Shown here: positions 7,866 to 15,897 of the stretch, piece by piece | Layout: each line of letters opens with the position of its first letter | How positions within the stretch are numbered: position 1 is the first letter of the stretch | Assembly (NCBI GenBank): GCA_025350695.1 | Contig: JANXXI010000343.1 | Location: 1-35,664, forward strand | DNA: 35,664 bases | From: Acidobacteriota bacterium | GTDB lineage: Bacteria; Acidobacteriota; Terriglobia; Bryobacterales; Bryobacteraceae | Direction of reading: 5' to 3' | The notes under the pieces: generated by a model | Told to the model about the DNA's origin: nothing | The model's input: the letters and a program-made list of their open reading frames with translations, nothing else | Databases searched by the model: none | Position numbers and translations under genes: made by a program

Positions 7866-8825
7866 ATGGTCACGGCTCGCTTTCGGCGCTTTTTCCAGGC
7901 CACAATTGGCTTCGTTTTGCTTCTTCCGCTCGCACAATCCGCCGAGCCGGTAACGGTAGAGATTCTGAGCACGAAAGACAAGTCCATGCAGAAGGCTCTT
8001 TTTCTGATTCCCAAATCCGCCGAAACTGCCAAGCGTCCCCTTCTGGTGCACCTGCACAGCTGGTCAGCAAACTACAACGATAGCGATAGCTTGAAGATCG
8101 CGATTGAGCAGGCGGAAAAACAGGGTTGGATTTTTATTTCTCCTGAGTTCCGTGGACCGAACGACAGGCCAGAGGCTGGAGCGTCTCCATTGGCCATCGC
8201 CGATGTATTGGATGCGGTGAAGTATGCCGAGAAGCATGCCAAAGTCGACCGCCGGTACATATATTTGTTGGGTGGATCCGGCGGCGGGCATATGGCGTTG
8301 ATGATGGCGACGGTGGCGCCTAAGTTGTGGACCGCTGTTTCGGCCTGGGTGCCGATCACGGATCTGGCCGACTGGCATGCGTTCTCGAAAAAAGCGGGAT
8401 CGAAGTATGCCGCGATGATGGAGGCGGTTTGTGGCGGCCCTCCGTCGACACAGGCTGATTGCTATAAAGACCGGTCGCCGCTGTTTCGCTTGGCGAAGGC
8501 CAAGGGGTTGCGGATTCAGATTGAAGTTGGCATTGAGGACGGACATAAAGGTTCGGTACCTGTGCGGCAATCGTTGTGGGCGTTCAATGCCTTGGTGAAG
8601 GCCAACGGTTGGGACTCCAAGCTGATTCCGGAAGTTGCGATCAACTACATTACGGAGAAGGCGAAGATTCCGGACGATTTGGCGCAGGATAAGCCGATAG
8701 TATTTATGCGGAAATTTCCGGTTCTGTTTTACCGGCAAGCGGGGCCGGTGGAGTTGACGATTTTCGAGGGCGGCCACGCGACTGATTTTGTGTCGGCAGT
8801 GCGCTGGCTGGATTGGCATAAATAA
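7866..8825 (+). CDS. Secreted alpha/beta-hydrolase (esterase/S9-like peptidase)
   Basis: A 319-residue exported alpha/beta-hydrolase. Residues 1-27 form a signal peptide (hydrophobic FFQATIGFVLLLPLAQSA). The nucleophile elbow is GGSGGGH with Ser138; the likely acid is Asp225 (GIEDGHKGS) and the base His304 (EGGHATD). RPLLVHLHSWS at 58-67 forms the strand and oxyanion region. This resembles the prolyl-oligopeptidase/PHB-depolymerase-like esterases that are common in soil acidobacteria. Start 7866 is preferred over in-frame ATGs at 7683 and 7809 because it places the signal peptide first. It is flanked by divergent and unrelated genes, so the substrate (ester, peptide or plant polymer) is unknown. 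Confidence 0.87.
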   Translation: MVTARFRRFFQATIGFVLLLPLAQSAEPVTVEILSTKDKSMQKALFLIPKSAETAKRPLLVHLHSWSANYNDSDSLKIAIEQAEKQGWIFISPEFRGPNDRPEAGASPLAIADVLDAVKYAEKHAKVDRRYIYLLGGSGGGHMALMMATVAPKLWTAVSAWVPITDLADWHAFSKKAGSKYAAMMEAVCGGPPSTQADCYKDRSPLFRLAKAKGLRIQIEVGIEDGHKGSVPVRQSLWAFNALVKANGWDSKLIPEVAINYITEKAKIPDDLAQDKPIVFMRKFPVLFYRQAGPVELTIFEGGHATDFVSAVRWLDWHK

Positions 8826-9258
8826 ACACAGCTCTCCCTACTTGCAGATTTTTGACGGACAACGAACTTCCGGCCGATTCCACTTCACCCCCTCTTGGCC
8901 ACCGCCCAAGCGGCTATTCCTGATTTACAGGCTGACACTTTGGGCTCTCCAGCCCACTGCATCGTCGGGGTTATCCGTGTTCACGGCCGGCAAGTCCGGT
9001 ATGAAATATGGACTCGAAGCTTCGAGCGCCATCCGTAGCTTGAGGCCCCGGATGGACTTGGTAGTAACGAGGGAAAGCTACTTGCGCGCGCTTCACTTTC
9101 CTCTCGATTGAAGAGTAGCAGACGAGAGCCGGAATTCGGCTCGGCTGGGTTCGGAAGAAAGAGGAGATTTCCTTTTGGAATTAGTCGATTGCAGGGTATT
9201 TCAATGGCTTGTGATTCGACGGCGGTTGACACTAATTTCGAAACGAAATGAACTGGTT
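8826..9258. other. Intergenic region with two short hairpins, no gene seen
   Basis: About 430 bases between a plus-strand esterase and the end of the Rpn-like gene (convergent). Reading frames here are short and look non-coding. Two hairpins are visible: TGGGCT-CTCC-AGCCCA at 8941-8956 and GAGCCG-GAATT-CGGCTC at 9126-9142. Neither has a T tract, so they are weak terminator candidates. No RNA gene was recognised. Confidence 0.5.
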
Positions 9259-10200
9259 TTAGGATATGTTGCGTTGATTTGCCGCAACCAACACCGCCGA
9301 ATGCGCCTCTGCTGGGTTTCGCGCTTCGAGGACTGCCAACAGAAGGCTGTCGAGTACTTCGGGGCGCTCAACTTGATCGAGTTCCAAGATAGGTCCTAGC
9401 GCCGGAAATTTATTTTGGAGAGCAAGCCGGATAGCGTCGGACTTGCCTTTTGCAATCCCGCGAGCCTCGCCTTCCGCTTTGCCTTCGGCCCTGCCCTCTT
9501 CCAAACCCTCTTGGTACAGCCAGCTTACCTTGAATGCGTCTGTTGACATCATGATTTTCTTCTCCAGTCTTTCAAGGAATTTCCTGATCGCATTCTTATC
9601 GTATCGGAGTGAGGCCAACGAGGCAAGCTTGCTAACAAGGGCTATCGGCTTGAATTTTTCGTGGTCGTCAAGATCAAACAATTGCTCAATCGCCGCGGCT
9701 GCCCGCTCAATCGTACCTGATCCGCCCTTAAGGAGTGGAGCCCAAGCTAATAGTGGCTCGCTACCCTTCTCAAAACAGATGGTGGGATCAATCTCCCAAA
9801 GCCGGTGGCAGGAATAGAGCATTTCTATTGTCAGGCCGAAATCTGTTTCATAGACCAACCGGTCCGATGATTCCACCGGGGCGTATTTTTCGGCCATGAA
9901 TAACACATGGCAATGCACCGGAATTTTGTATTTTTGCCACAAAAGAAAAGCGTAGAGAGCAATGGAACCGGCTTTTTTGGCGTTCCAACTGGTGATGGCC
10001 TCAAGGAGTTCGATTCGATTTCCGAACTCATCCTCGATCATGTAACCGTGATCGATTTGGACCGCATTCAATTGCAGTTCGCGGGGAACATGGGTAATCT
10101 GGGTCTTCTTACCGGGTTGCAGAATGCCTAGCAGGCGGAGCAGCAGTTCGGGATGATCTCCAGCGAGATCTTTGAAGCCCCCGTCGTAGGGGTTCTTCAT
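9259..10200 (-). CDS. Rpn-like PD-(D/E)XK nuclease / putative transposase family protein
   Basis: A 313-residue protein of the broad Rpn (recombination-promoting nuclease) and PDDEXK transposase-like group. The N-terminal FKDLAGDHPELLLRLLG, the central block with Asp in AVQIDHGYMIEDEFGNRIELLEA, and LYAFLLWQKYKIPVHCHVLFM fit the nuclease core seen in this group. Near residue 235 there is the EEGRAEGKAEGEARGIAKGK tail that many members carry before a short C-terminal domain. Such proteins occur in many copies per genome and may promote DNA rearrangement. Catalytic residues are not all certain here because the usual ExQ motif reads EAI. No inverted repeats or target duplications flank it, so it is not itself an insertion sequence. 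Confidence 0.8.
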   Translation of the reverse strand: MKNPYDGGFKDLAGDHPELLLRLLGILQPGKKTQITHVPRELQLNAVQIDHGYMIEDEFGNRIELLEAITSWNAKKAGSIALYAFLLWQKYKIPVHCHVLFMAEKYAPVESSDRLVYETDFGLTIEMLYSCHRLWEIDPTICFEKGSEPLLAWAPLLKGGSGTIERAAAAIEQLFDLDDHEKFKPIALVSKLASLASLRYDKNAIRKFLERLEKKIMMSTDAFKVSWLYQEGLEEGRAEGKAEGEARGIAKGKSDAIRLALQNKFPALGPILELDQVERPEVLDSLLLAVLEARNPAEAHSAVLVAANQRNIS

Positions 10201-10227
10201 GGATGCCTTCAGCCTACCATGCCAGCG

Positions 10228-12231
10228 CTACTTAGCTTCGTCCAACGCAAAGGCCATGATGCTGTCATCCGTCACCGGGTTGTTAAAGAAACCACCGCCG
10301 GTAGAGGCGATCACAACGTACTGTCGGCCATCCCTGCCCTGGTAAGTCATCGGCGTCGCTTGGGCCGCGCCGCCCAGTTTGGTAACCCAAAGTTCCTTGC
10401 CAGTCTTAGCATCAAATGCACGAAAGCGGGCGTCGTCGGTCGCGCCCACAAACACCAGGCCACCGGCAGTTGCAATGGTCCCTCCGTTGCCCGGTCGACC
10501 AGTATTCTGTTTACCGGCGGGCAAACTATCAGTCACTCCGAGCGCCACGCGCCACGCGAATTCGCCAGTATTCACATTCACCGCCGTCAATTGGCCCCAT
10601 GGCGGCTGCTGGCAAGGCAGTTGCTGCGGGGAACCATCTTTGCCCGGAATGCTGAACCGCCCGCCGCCGATGCCCTCATACGGTCCATCCGGATGAACGC
10701 GATTCCCCATACCTCGTCCAATCGCCCTGCCCTCCATCGACGCCCGATCTTTCAATCCCGTAATTTGTCCCAAGTCGTTGGAGTTCACAAACAGGTAACC
10801 CAATTGCGGATTGAACGACACGCCACCCCAATTGACTCCACCGTGGTTGCCGGGAAAGCGAACACCGAGCCGGTTATAGCTGACAGGGAGATACGGCCCG
10901 CCCAATTGCAGATCCTTCATCAACGCCTTGCAGGCTGTTTCCAACTCCGGCGTGACAGTGGCCACATCGCCCGCACTCATCGACATTCGCGAAAGCGGCG
11001 GCGGCTTCAACGGAAACGGCTGTGTCTTGGCGGTCTTTTCAAGAGGCACTTCGCTTTGTGGCACGGGACGCTCCTCCACGCCAAATATCGGTTTTCCGGT
11101 CACGCGATCGAAGAGGAATAGCATTCCAGACTTGTTGTTCGCCGCCACAGCGGGGATGGTCCGGCCACCACGCTTCACATCAATCAACACCGGTGCGCCC
11201 GCTAGGTCGGCGTCCCAAATGTCGTGATGGATCAGTTGGAAGTGCCACAAGTATTTCCCCGTGTTGGCATCAGCGGCCACGAGGCTTGTGCTGAAAAGAT
11301 TGTCGCCTTCGCGGTCGCCGCCGTATTGATCCACTGAAGGCGCGCCGAATGGCATGTAGACAATTCCGCGTTCCGCATCCACAGTAAGAAATCCCCATAC
11401 ATTCACGCCCGAACGCTGCTTCCAGCTATCGCCGGCCCACGTATCGTTATACTTTTCCCCGGCCTGCGGAATGGAATGAAAGGTCCAAGCCAACTTGCCA
11501 GTATGCATGTTCCAAGCGCGTACATCGCCAGCCGGACCCAATGGCGGATTCTCCTGCGTGGTGCCACCGGTGATCACCAAATTCTTGTAAACAATCGGCG
11601 GGGAACTTAAACCATTGCGACCAGGAAGTCCGCGCATGATTTCTGGCGTATTCAGACTAACGATGCCGTTGTCCCCAAAGCTCGCGTTGGGTTTGCCGGT
11701 ACGGGCGTCGAGCGAAAACAGCCGGCCATCGCCAGTGCCGAATACTACTTGTGGCGCCGTGCGTCCTTCGCCGGGCCAGTATTCCAGACCGCGTGAAGAA
11801 GCGCCTCCACCGCCGGGTAGAGCGAATGACCACACCTCTTTTCCTGATGTTGCATCAATCGCCACAACGCGGCCGTACGGCGTCGTCAGATACATGGTCC
11901 CGTTGATGACCAGTGGCGTTACCGTGCTGGGACTCATGCCACCCGCGCCGCGCGTCCTGGCAAAGGGAACTTCATCGCCAACGGCCCCACCGGTATTCGC
12001 GGACGGTGGGCGAACCGGGACGGGTGCAGCCGTCCCGGCGGGCTTCATATGGTAAACCCACGCCACTTTCAAACGATTCACGTTCGACGGATTCAGTTCC
12101 GTCAATGGAGAGAACCGCATGCCACCCGGATCGTGCCCATAGGTCGGCCATTCCTTGGACGACGTTTGCGGCAAGGCCATCGGGATCGTGACAAAACAAA
12201 TCGTTGTGGATAAAAGCAGAACGTGCTTCAT
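10228..12231 (-). CDS. PQQ-dependent dehydrogenase, soluble periplasmic beta-propeller
   Basis: A 667-residue secreted quinoprotein of the glucose/alcohol dehydrogenase propeller family. It starts with a signal peptide (MKHVLLLSTTICFVTIPMALPQ), then WPTYGHDPGGMRFSPLTELN, the standard first blade. Further blades show VVAIDATSGKEVWSF, LFSLDARTGKPNASF, VDAERGIVYMPFGAPS and, near the end, FRAFDAKTGKELWVTKL with tryptophan-docking repeats. It lacks the five membrane helices of E. coli Gcd, so it must pass electrons to a separate carrier. The divergently encoded cytochrome c at 12346 is the obvious candidate, with only 114 bp between the two start codons. No heme motif is in the protein itself. Substrate (sugar or alcohol) is not readable. 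Confidence 0.93.
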   Translation of the reverse strand: MKHVLLLSTTICFVTIPMALPQTSSKEWPTYGHDPGGMRFSPLTELNPSNVNRLKVAWVYHMKPAGTAAPVPVRPPSANTGGAVGDEVPFARTRGAGGMSPSTVTPLVINGTMYLTTPYGRVVAIDATSGKEVWSFALPGGGGASSRGLEYWPGEGRTAPQVVFGTGDGRLFSLDARTGKPNASFGDNGIVSLNTPEIMRGLPGRNGLSSPPIVYKNLVITGGTTQENPPLGPAGDVRAWNMHTGKLAWTFHSIPQAGEKYNDTWAGDSWKQRSGVNVWGFLTVDAERGIVYMPFGAPSVDQYGGDREGDNLFSTSLVAADANTGKYLWHFQLIHHDIWDADLAGAPVLIDVKRGGRTIPAVAANNKSGMLFLFDRVTGKPIFGVEERPVPQSEVPLEKTAKTQPFPLKPPPLSRMSMSAGDVATVTPELETACKALMKDLQLGGPYLPVSYNRLGVRFPGNHGGVNWGGVSFNPQLGYLFVNSNDLGQITGLKDRASMEGRAIGRGMGNRVHPDGPYEGIGGGRFSIPGKDGSPQQLPCQQPPWGQLTAVNVNTGEFAWRVALGVTDSLPAGKQNTGRPGNGGTIATAGGLVFVGATDDARFRAFDAKTGKELWVTKLGGAAQATPMTYQGRDGRQYVVIASTGGGFFNNPVTDDSIMAFALDEAK

Positions 12232-12345
12232 GTGTGCAGCGTCATTATGAATCTATTCGGAAGGCGCCGTCAACATACGACGCCGAAACAGCATTCGATA
12301 ATGGACGCATTGCAATGCCCGCGGATTCGGTGGCAAGCTAGAGTC

Positions 12346-12801
12346 ATGCGAGCGCTCATACTTTCGATCCTGATGGTTAGCTTCACGGCAGTTCTTCTGA
12401 AGGCGGAAGACGACGGCCTGCCAGCGGGGAAGGAGAAAGAGACGTTCCTTAAGATGTGCTCCAACTGCCATGCCATGGCGCGCGTGACGAAGGCTAGATT
12501 CTCGAAGAAATTTTGGTCGTCAGTGGTGGACGATATGGTTTCGCGCGGTGCGGAGGGCACCGAAGAGGAAGCCGAACTTGTCATCAACTATCTGTCGCGC
12601 CATTTTGGCAAGCCGGTCAACGTGAATACGGCCACAGCGAAGGAAATTCAGGAAGGCCTGTCGCTCAAGGCCGCCGAGTCGGAGTTGCTGGTGAAGCATC
12701 GCACTGACAATGGGGCATTCAAGGTTTTTGAGGATCTACTGAAAATTCCTGGCCTGAATGCGAAGCTGCTGGATGAGCAGAAGAAAAATATTCAGTTTTG
12801 A
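12346..12801 (+). CDS. Exported cytochrome c fused to a ComEA-like helix-hairpin-helix
   Basis: A 151-residue exported protein. Residues 1-20 are a signal peptide (MRALILSILMVSFTAVLLKA). A short c-type cytochrome domain follows, with heme site CSNCH, a putative distal Met in DDMVSRGAEG, and VINYLSRHFGKP as its last helix. The C-terminal 60 residues (VNVNTATAKEIQEGLSL, then FKVFEDLLKIPGLNAKLL) are a ComEA/DUF655-type HhH. The start at 12346 gives the signal peptide at residue 1; the frame is open further upstream but crosses the PQQ gene start. Electron acceptance from the divergent PQQ dehydrogenase is inferred from position. The HhH may mediate docking and not DNA binding. Confidence 0.87.
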   Translation: MRALILSILMVSFTAVLLKAEDDGLPAGKEKETFLKMCSNCHAMARVTKARFSKKFWSSVVDDMVSRGAEGTEEEAELVINYLSRHFGKPVNVNTATAKEIQEGLSLKAAESELLVKHRTDNGAFKVFEDLLKIPGLNAKLLDEQKKNIQF

Positions 12802-12811
12802 AATAACCCCG

Positions 12812-13234
12812 CTAGGATCGATCCAGATCCAATGAGGCAACAGCCGCCATCATGGCGAGCAGCACGCACAAGGGCGAAAATAGGCGCGTGTCCCAATACG
12901 CAAACCTCGAATCGCTCGCTTGCTGAAAGAATCCAACGTAATGGAATTCGCCGATAGCTCGAAGCGCGAAAACCAACGCCATCGTGCGGAGAAATTGCTT
13001 TTTTAGCCAAGGGTCGAAGGGCGTCAAAACGCCGGCTGCGGCAATGGCCAGCAGGAATGCCACGGCGGCTGTGGCGACCGTGCCGGGTTGAAATAATGTT
13101 TTGCCGCCGACGCGAGGGATTGCTGCCTCGATGCCCCAATGTCCACCGGCGGCCCAGTAGAGATGAAGGGCGGAAATGGCTGCAAGCATACCTGCTAGAA
13201 GTCTTGATGCCATCGAATGCATGAGCGGATTCAT
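12812..13234 (-). CDS. DUF3995 integral membrane protein
   Basis: A 140-residue protein with four predicted membrane helices (about residues 9-28, 54-70, 82-98 and 117-135). The pattern HLYWAAGGHWG followed by AAIPR and a Gly/Phe/Pro-Gly stretch (GKTLFQPG) is the DUF3995 signature; the family has no known function. The ATG at 13234 has GAGAG four bases upstream. It overlaps the stop of a possible small gene (ATGA at 13231-13234) and converges with the cytochrome-HhH gene, with 10 bp between the two stops. Confidence 0.85.
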   Translation of the reverse strand: MNPLMHSMASRLLAGMLAAISALHLYWAAGGHWGIEAAIPRVGGKTLFQPGTVATAAVAFLLAIAAAGVLTPFDPWLKKQFLRTMALVFALRAIGEFHYVGFFQQASDSRFAYWDTRLFSPLCVLLAMMAAVASLDLDRS

Positions 13235-13452
13235 GTATCTCTCTTGTAACAGACTCCGGGTTCCAAACGCGAGCCGGCTGCGTTTGTAAGTATATTTTCC
13301 GCCGCCTTGTTGCCGAGACCTCCTTCCCTGCCGAGTACGGCGGTCGCAGCCAATGAGGTCAGCGCGTCCGCGAGGCCGGCGGCTGGCATGGTTAGGATCA
13401 GTTTGTCAGAGGAGCCAGGAACATGAAAAACGAACCCAAAACTTGCAATCAC
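13231..13452 (-). CDS. Possible small ORF coupled to the DUF3995 gene
   Basis: A 73-codon frame with a GTG start preceded by GAGGG at eight bases. Its TGA stop overlaps the DUF3995 start as ATGA, a coupling arrangement often seen in real genes. The product (start IASFGFVFHVPGSSDKL, end LEPGVCYKRDT) is unlike any family I know and has no membrane segment or signal peptide. It could be chance, since an ATGA overlap alone is weak evidence. An in-frame internal ATG lies at codon 22. Confidence 0.3.
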   Translation of the reverse strand: MIASFGFVFHVPGSSDKLILTMPAAGLADALTSLAATAVLGREGGLGNKAAENILTNAAGSRLEPGVCYKRDT

Positions 13453-13811
13453 GCCGCTTCAATCCCTCGATTTCCCCTGTTTTCAATCACTTCATCGTCC
13501 ACTGAAACCGAAGTTCAGTACGGCCCGCTGTAGCTTATCAATTGTAGAGAGCGAATCCGGCCGGAATACTCTTGCAAGCAAAACCGTTCTGTTGAAAGAC
13601 AGAGCGGTCTCGGGTCGATCTGAGTTGTCTTTTTCTTAGTCGTATTCAGTGGGGGTTGTTGAGCGTGGAAACATTGGATAGAGGCGTGGGTTGGGGAACC
13701 TGTGCCGCAAGCCCGGCAAACCGGGCGGACCTGGGCGGGTCTTCCGATTGAAACGCGAAACAATCCCTGCTGGATGCGTTTGTCGATTTGTCGATGGAGG
13801 GAGAGTTGTGT
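13453..13811. other. Intergenic stretch, no gene recognised
   Basis: About 360 bases without a convincing reading frame. It holds a GC hairpin, GCCCGG-CAAA-CCGGGC (13711-13726), and a short direct repeat TGTCGATTTGTCGAT near 13781. No tRNA or known riboswitch pattern was found. Confidence 0.45.
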
Positions 13812-13853
13812 CCGCTCCCTAAGAAGCCACTAGCCGTGACCGCAAGGGAGCGG
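13812..13853. repeat. Inverted repeat downstream of ssb, possibly a dispersed REP-like element
   Basis: CCGCTCCCT (13812-13820) and AGGGAGCGG (13845-13853) form a perfect 9-bp stem around a 24-base loop containing CTAGCCGTGACCGCAA. It lies 22 bases after the ssb stop on the minus strand without a T tract. From memory, similar CCGCTCCC...GCGGTC...AGGGAGCGG phrases recur between genes in Solibacter-like genomes, but only one copy is in this window, so the repeat status is inference. It may act as a 3' mRNA stabiliser or terminator of ssb. Confidence 0.45.
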
Positions 13854-13875
13854 TGCTCAATACTGAATGTAGAAC

Positions 13876-14403
13876 CTAGAACGGAACGTCGTCGTCGGTA
13901 ATTCCCTGGTCAAAGCTATCAGCTGCCGGTTGCCCTGCTGCCGGACGCGGGGCCATTGCCGAACGAGGCATGGATACCGGACCACCAGCACCAGCGCCGC
14001 CGCGATCACGGAATCCGCCGCCACCAGCGCCTTCAGAGAATCCGCCACCCTCGCCACCGCCGCCTTCGCCCTTGCCACCCAGAAGCATCACTTCTTCGGC
14101 CACAACTTCGGTAGCGTAAACTTTCTTGCCGTCCTTATCCTCGTAGCTGCGAGTCTGCAGGCGGCCTTCCAGGTAAATTTGCTTACCCTTCAGCAAATAG
14201 TTGGCTAGATTTTCACTCCGCCAAAGCACAATGTTGTGCCAGTCAGTCTCATCTTTCCAATCGCCAGTCGCCTGATCTTTCCACCTGCGCGTGGTGGCTA
14301 TTGAAAATGTTGTGCGGGCCACGCCAGCGGGTGTAAACTTTGTTTCCGCATCCCGCCCCAGGTTCCCTATCAACATTACTTTGTTGACGCTTCTGCTCGC
14401 CAT
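13876..14403 (-). CDS. ssb: Single-stranded DNA-binding protein
   Basis: A 175-residue SSB that coats single-stranded DNA in replication, repair and recombination. The OB-fold (residues 1-107) begins MASRSVNKVMLIGNLGRDAE and includes FSIATTRRWKD, DWHNIVLWRSENLANYLLKG and YLEGRLQTRSYEDKDG. A glycine-rich linker follows, then the acidic tip DDDVPF that recruits partner proteins. The frame extends 27 codons upstream to a TTG, but the ATG at 14403 matches the conserved SSB start. It is not next to rpsF/rpsR as in many bacteria, so it may be a second or relocated copy. A sigma70-like promoter lies at 14455-14484. Confidence 0.96.
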   Translation of the reverse strand: MASRSVNKVMLIGNLGRDAETKFTPAGVARTTFSIATTRRWKDQATGDWKDETDWHNIVLWRSENLANYLLKGKQIYLEGRLQTRSYEDKDGKKVYATEVVAEEVMLLGGKGEGGGGEGGGFSEGAGGGGFRDRGGAGAGGPVSMPRSAMAPRPAAGQPAADSFDQGITDDDVPF

Positions 14404-14454
14404 ATCCTGCAAATGTAACACATGGGGGGAGGCCAGATCCCCGCTTTTGTGAAT

Positions 14455-14484
14455 TTTATTCGGAATGTCACTTTTCCGTTTCAA
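14455..14484 (-). promoter_or_regulatory. Candidate ssb promoter
   Basis: On the minus strand TTGAAA (14484-14479) and AATAAA (14460-14455) are spaced 18 bases, a fair sigma70-like match, and lie 52 bases before the ssb ATG in an otherwise AT-rich stretch. The -10 box matches consensus at four of six positions, so this is a candidate only. Confidence 0.35.
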
Positions 14485-14497
14485 AGATTCTAATTAT

Positions 14498-14543
14498 GGT
14501 AGATAATACCTTCTAGTAATGTTACCTTGCTGATTGAGGTAAC
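14498..14543. promoter_or_regulatory. Cluster of GGTA/TACC inverted repeats between divergent genes
   Basis: GGTA-gataa-TACC (14498-14510) is followed by GTTACCT (14521-14527) and its exact complement AGGTAAC (14537-14543) with nine bases between. The repeated half-site lies between ssb and the divergent secreted-protein gene at 14652. Such spaced dyads look like operator sites for a dimeric regulator, but no regulator gene is adjacent. Confidence 0.35.
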
Positions 14544-14651
14544 TAGCTCAAGAACTTCGGATTCCAAAAGTTGTAGAGTTGTACTAGGTTTGGATAGAGA
14601 ATTGCAATAAAAACTGTGTAGTTGAGACCCGCAATCCCAAAGAGGAAGCAC

Positions 14652-15896
14652 ATGCGGCATTTGAAGGACCGTTCGACTAGCAACACGGCTCCATTTCTTA
14701 AGGCTCTAGCCCTTACACCAATGCTGTGTGTAACAGTTTGGGGCCAAATTCCGATGGGTCAGCCAGGCAGTTTAGTTCGCATCATCCCCACCGATTCAGC
14801 CGTGCTTGAGATGCAGGAAGTTCGCAAGGACCTTCCCTGCACGGTCGCCCCTGCTAAGGCGCCATTGGGTTTCGACCTGAAATTTCATACAGGCTATGAA
14901 GTCACTGTCCCGTTTAAAGAGTTAGTCGGAGCGGAAAATCTTCTGACAATCGTTTTCCGCATCACGCCAAAAGACAGGGCAGAGGATCCGGCTTACTTCA
15001 TTCAGCGGATGAAAGTACCTTCCATAGAAGAGGATGCCAGAGGAGAGGCGACGTTTGAGGGCGCTTTCGATCTGGGCACAGGAAAGTATCACGTCGATTG
15101 GTTAATGCGGGATCGAGCAGAAAGAGTTTGCTCATTTTATTGGGATGTTGAAGCAACCCTGCCGAACAAGGATGCGTCACTAACTGTAGCAATACCACAA
15201 TCAGAGGTGAGGCCAGTGGAATCCGAGCATTTTCGCGAGGAGCCGGCTGTGGAGCGCGCGCAAAACGCTCCGATAAATGTTAAGGTTTTGTTGAACTACG
15301 CGCCGCAAAGTGCCGCGTCGGCCGCTATGCGACCAAGCGACATTACGGCATTAGTATCGATTTTACGTAGTATCTTCCGTGACCCTCGGATTGCCAAGTT
15401 TTCGCTGGTGGCGTTTAATTTACACGAGCAAAAGATCCTGTTTCGTCAGCAGAACGCCGATAGTATAGATTTTCCGAGCTTGGGAGAGGCCGTGAGTAAA
15501 GTGAAATTAGCTACCGTGGATTTGGCGAGACTGGCGCAGAAGAAAGGAGAGATTTCGTTTCTCTCTTCCTTAGTTCAGTCCGAACTGTCGCAGGACGACA
15601 GGCCTGATGCGATTGTGTTCGCCGGGCCGAAGGCGATGGTGGACGCCAAGATCGAACCGGGAGTTTTGAAAGAACTGGGTGAGTTGGCTTACCCCGTTTA
15701 CTACTTGAATTACAATCTAGCCCCGCAAGCTGTTCCGTGGCGCGATGCCATATCCCACGCTGTGAAATATTTTAAGGGCCAGGAGTTCACGATCTCCAAG
15801 CCCAGGGATTTATGGTTCGCGACCACGGAGATGGTGGAAAGCATCGTTAAACTGAAGCATAACCGGACTGCGACAGCTGCCGGTGGGGGACAGTAA
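14652..15896 (+). CDS. Secreted protein with a vWA-like region lacking the metal motif
   Basis: A 414-residue exported protein, not assigned to a named family. The signal segment lies at about residues 14-32 (APFLKALALTPMLCVTVWGQ), after a basic start. An N-terminal beta domain (residues ~40-190) is followed from about residue 215 by alternating strands and helices: VKVLLNYAPQ, FSLVAFNLHEQKILFRQ, and RPDAIVFAGPKAM. That order resembles a von Willebrand A fold, but the DxSxS metal site is missing (VLLNYAPQS in its place), so this is inference. The ATG at 14652 has GAGGAAG three bases upstream; an in-frame TTG lies ten codons earlier. The next gene starts one base after its stop, so they form an operon. 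Confidence 0.85.
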   Translation: MRHLKDRSTSNTAPFLKALALTPMLCVTVWGQIPMGQPGSLVRIIPTDSAVLEMQEVRKDLPCTVAPAKAPLGFDLKFHTGYEVTVPFKELVGAENLLTIVFRITPKDRAEDPAYFIQRMKVPSIEEDARGEATFEGAFDLGTGKYHVDWLMRDRAERVCSFYWDVEATLPNKDASLTVAIPQSEVRPVESEHFREEPAVERAQNAPINVKVLLNYAPQSAASAAMRPSDITALVSILRSIFRDPRIAKFSLVAFNLHEQKILFRQQNADSIDFPSLGEAVSKVKLATVDLARLAQKKGEISFLSSLVQSELSQDDRPDAIVFAGPKAMVDAKIEPGVLKELGELAYPVYYLNYNLAPQAVPWRDAISHAVKYFKGQEFTISKPRDLWFATTEMVESIVKLKHNRTATAAGGGQ

Positions 15897-15897
15897 C

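Noticed and set aside
8064-8819. A 251-codon minus-strand frame
   Set aside because: Antisense to the esterase with intact catalytic triad; Arg/His/Gln-rich.
9259-10200. Rpn-like gene as part of an intact insertion sequence
   Set aside because: No terminal inverted repeats, target duplications or second ORF around it; the family commonly occurs as single genes.
10153-11121. A 322-codon plus-strand frame
   Set aside because: Lies wholly opposite the PQQ dehydrogenase; Arg/His/Pro-rich composition is typical of antisense to a GC-rich gene and no domain is seen.
13515-13763. An 82-codon minus-strand frame in the ssb-DUF3995 gap
   Set aside because: No ribosome site, composition unlike neighbouring genes, and it crosses a GC hairpin.
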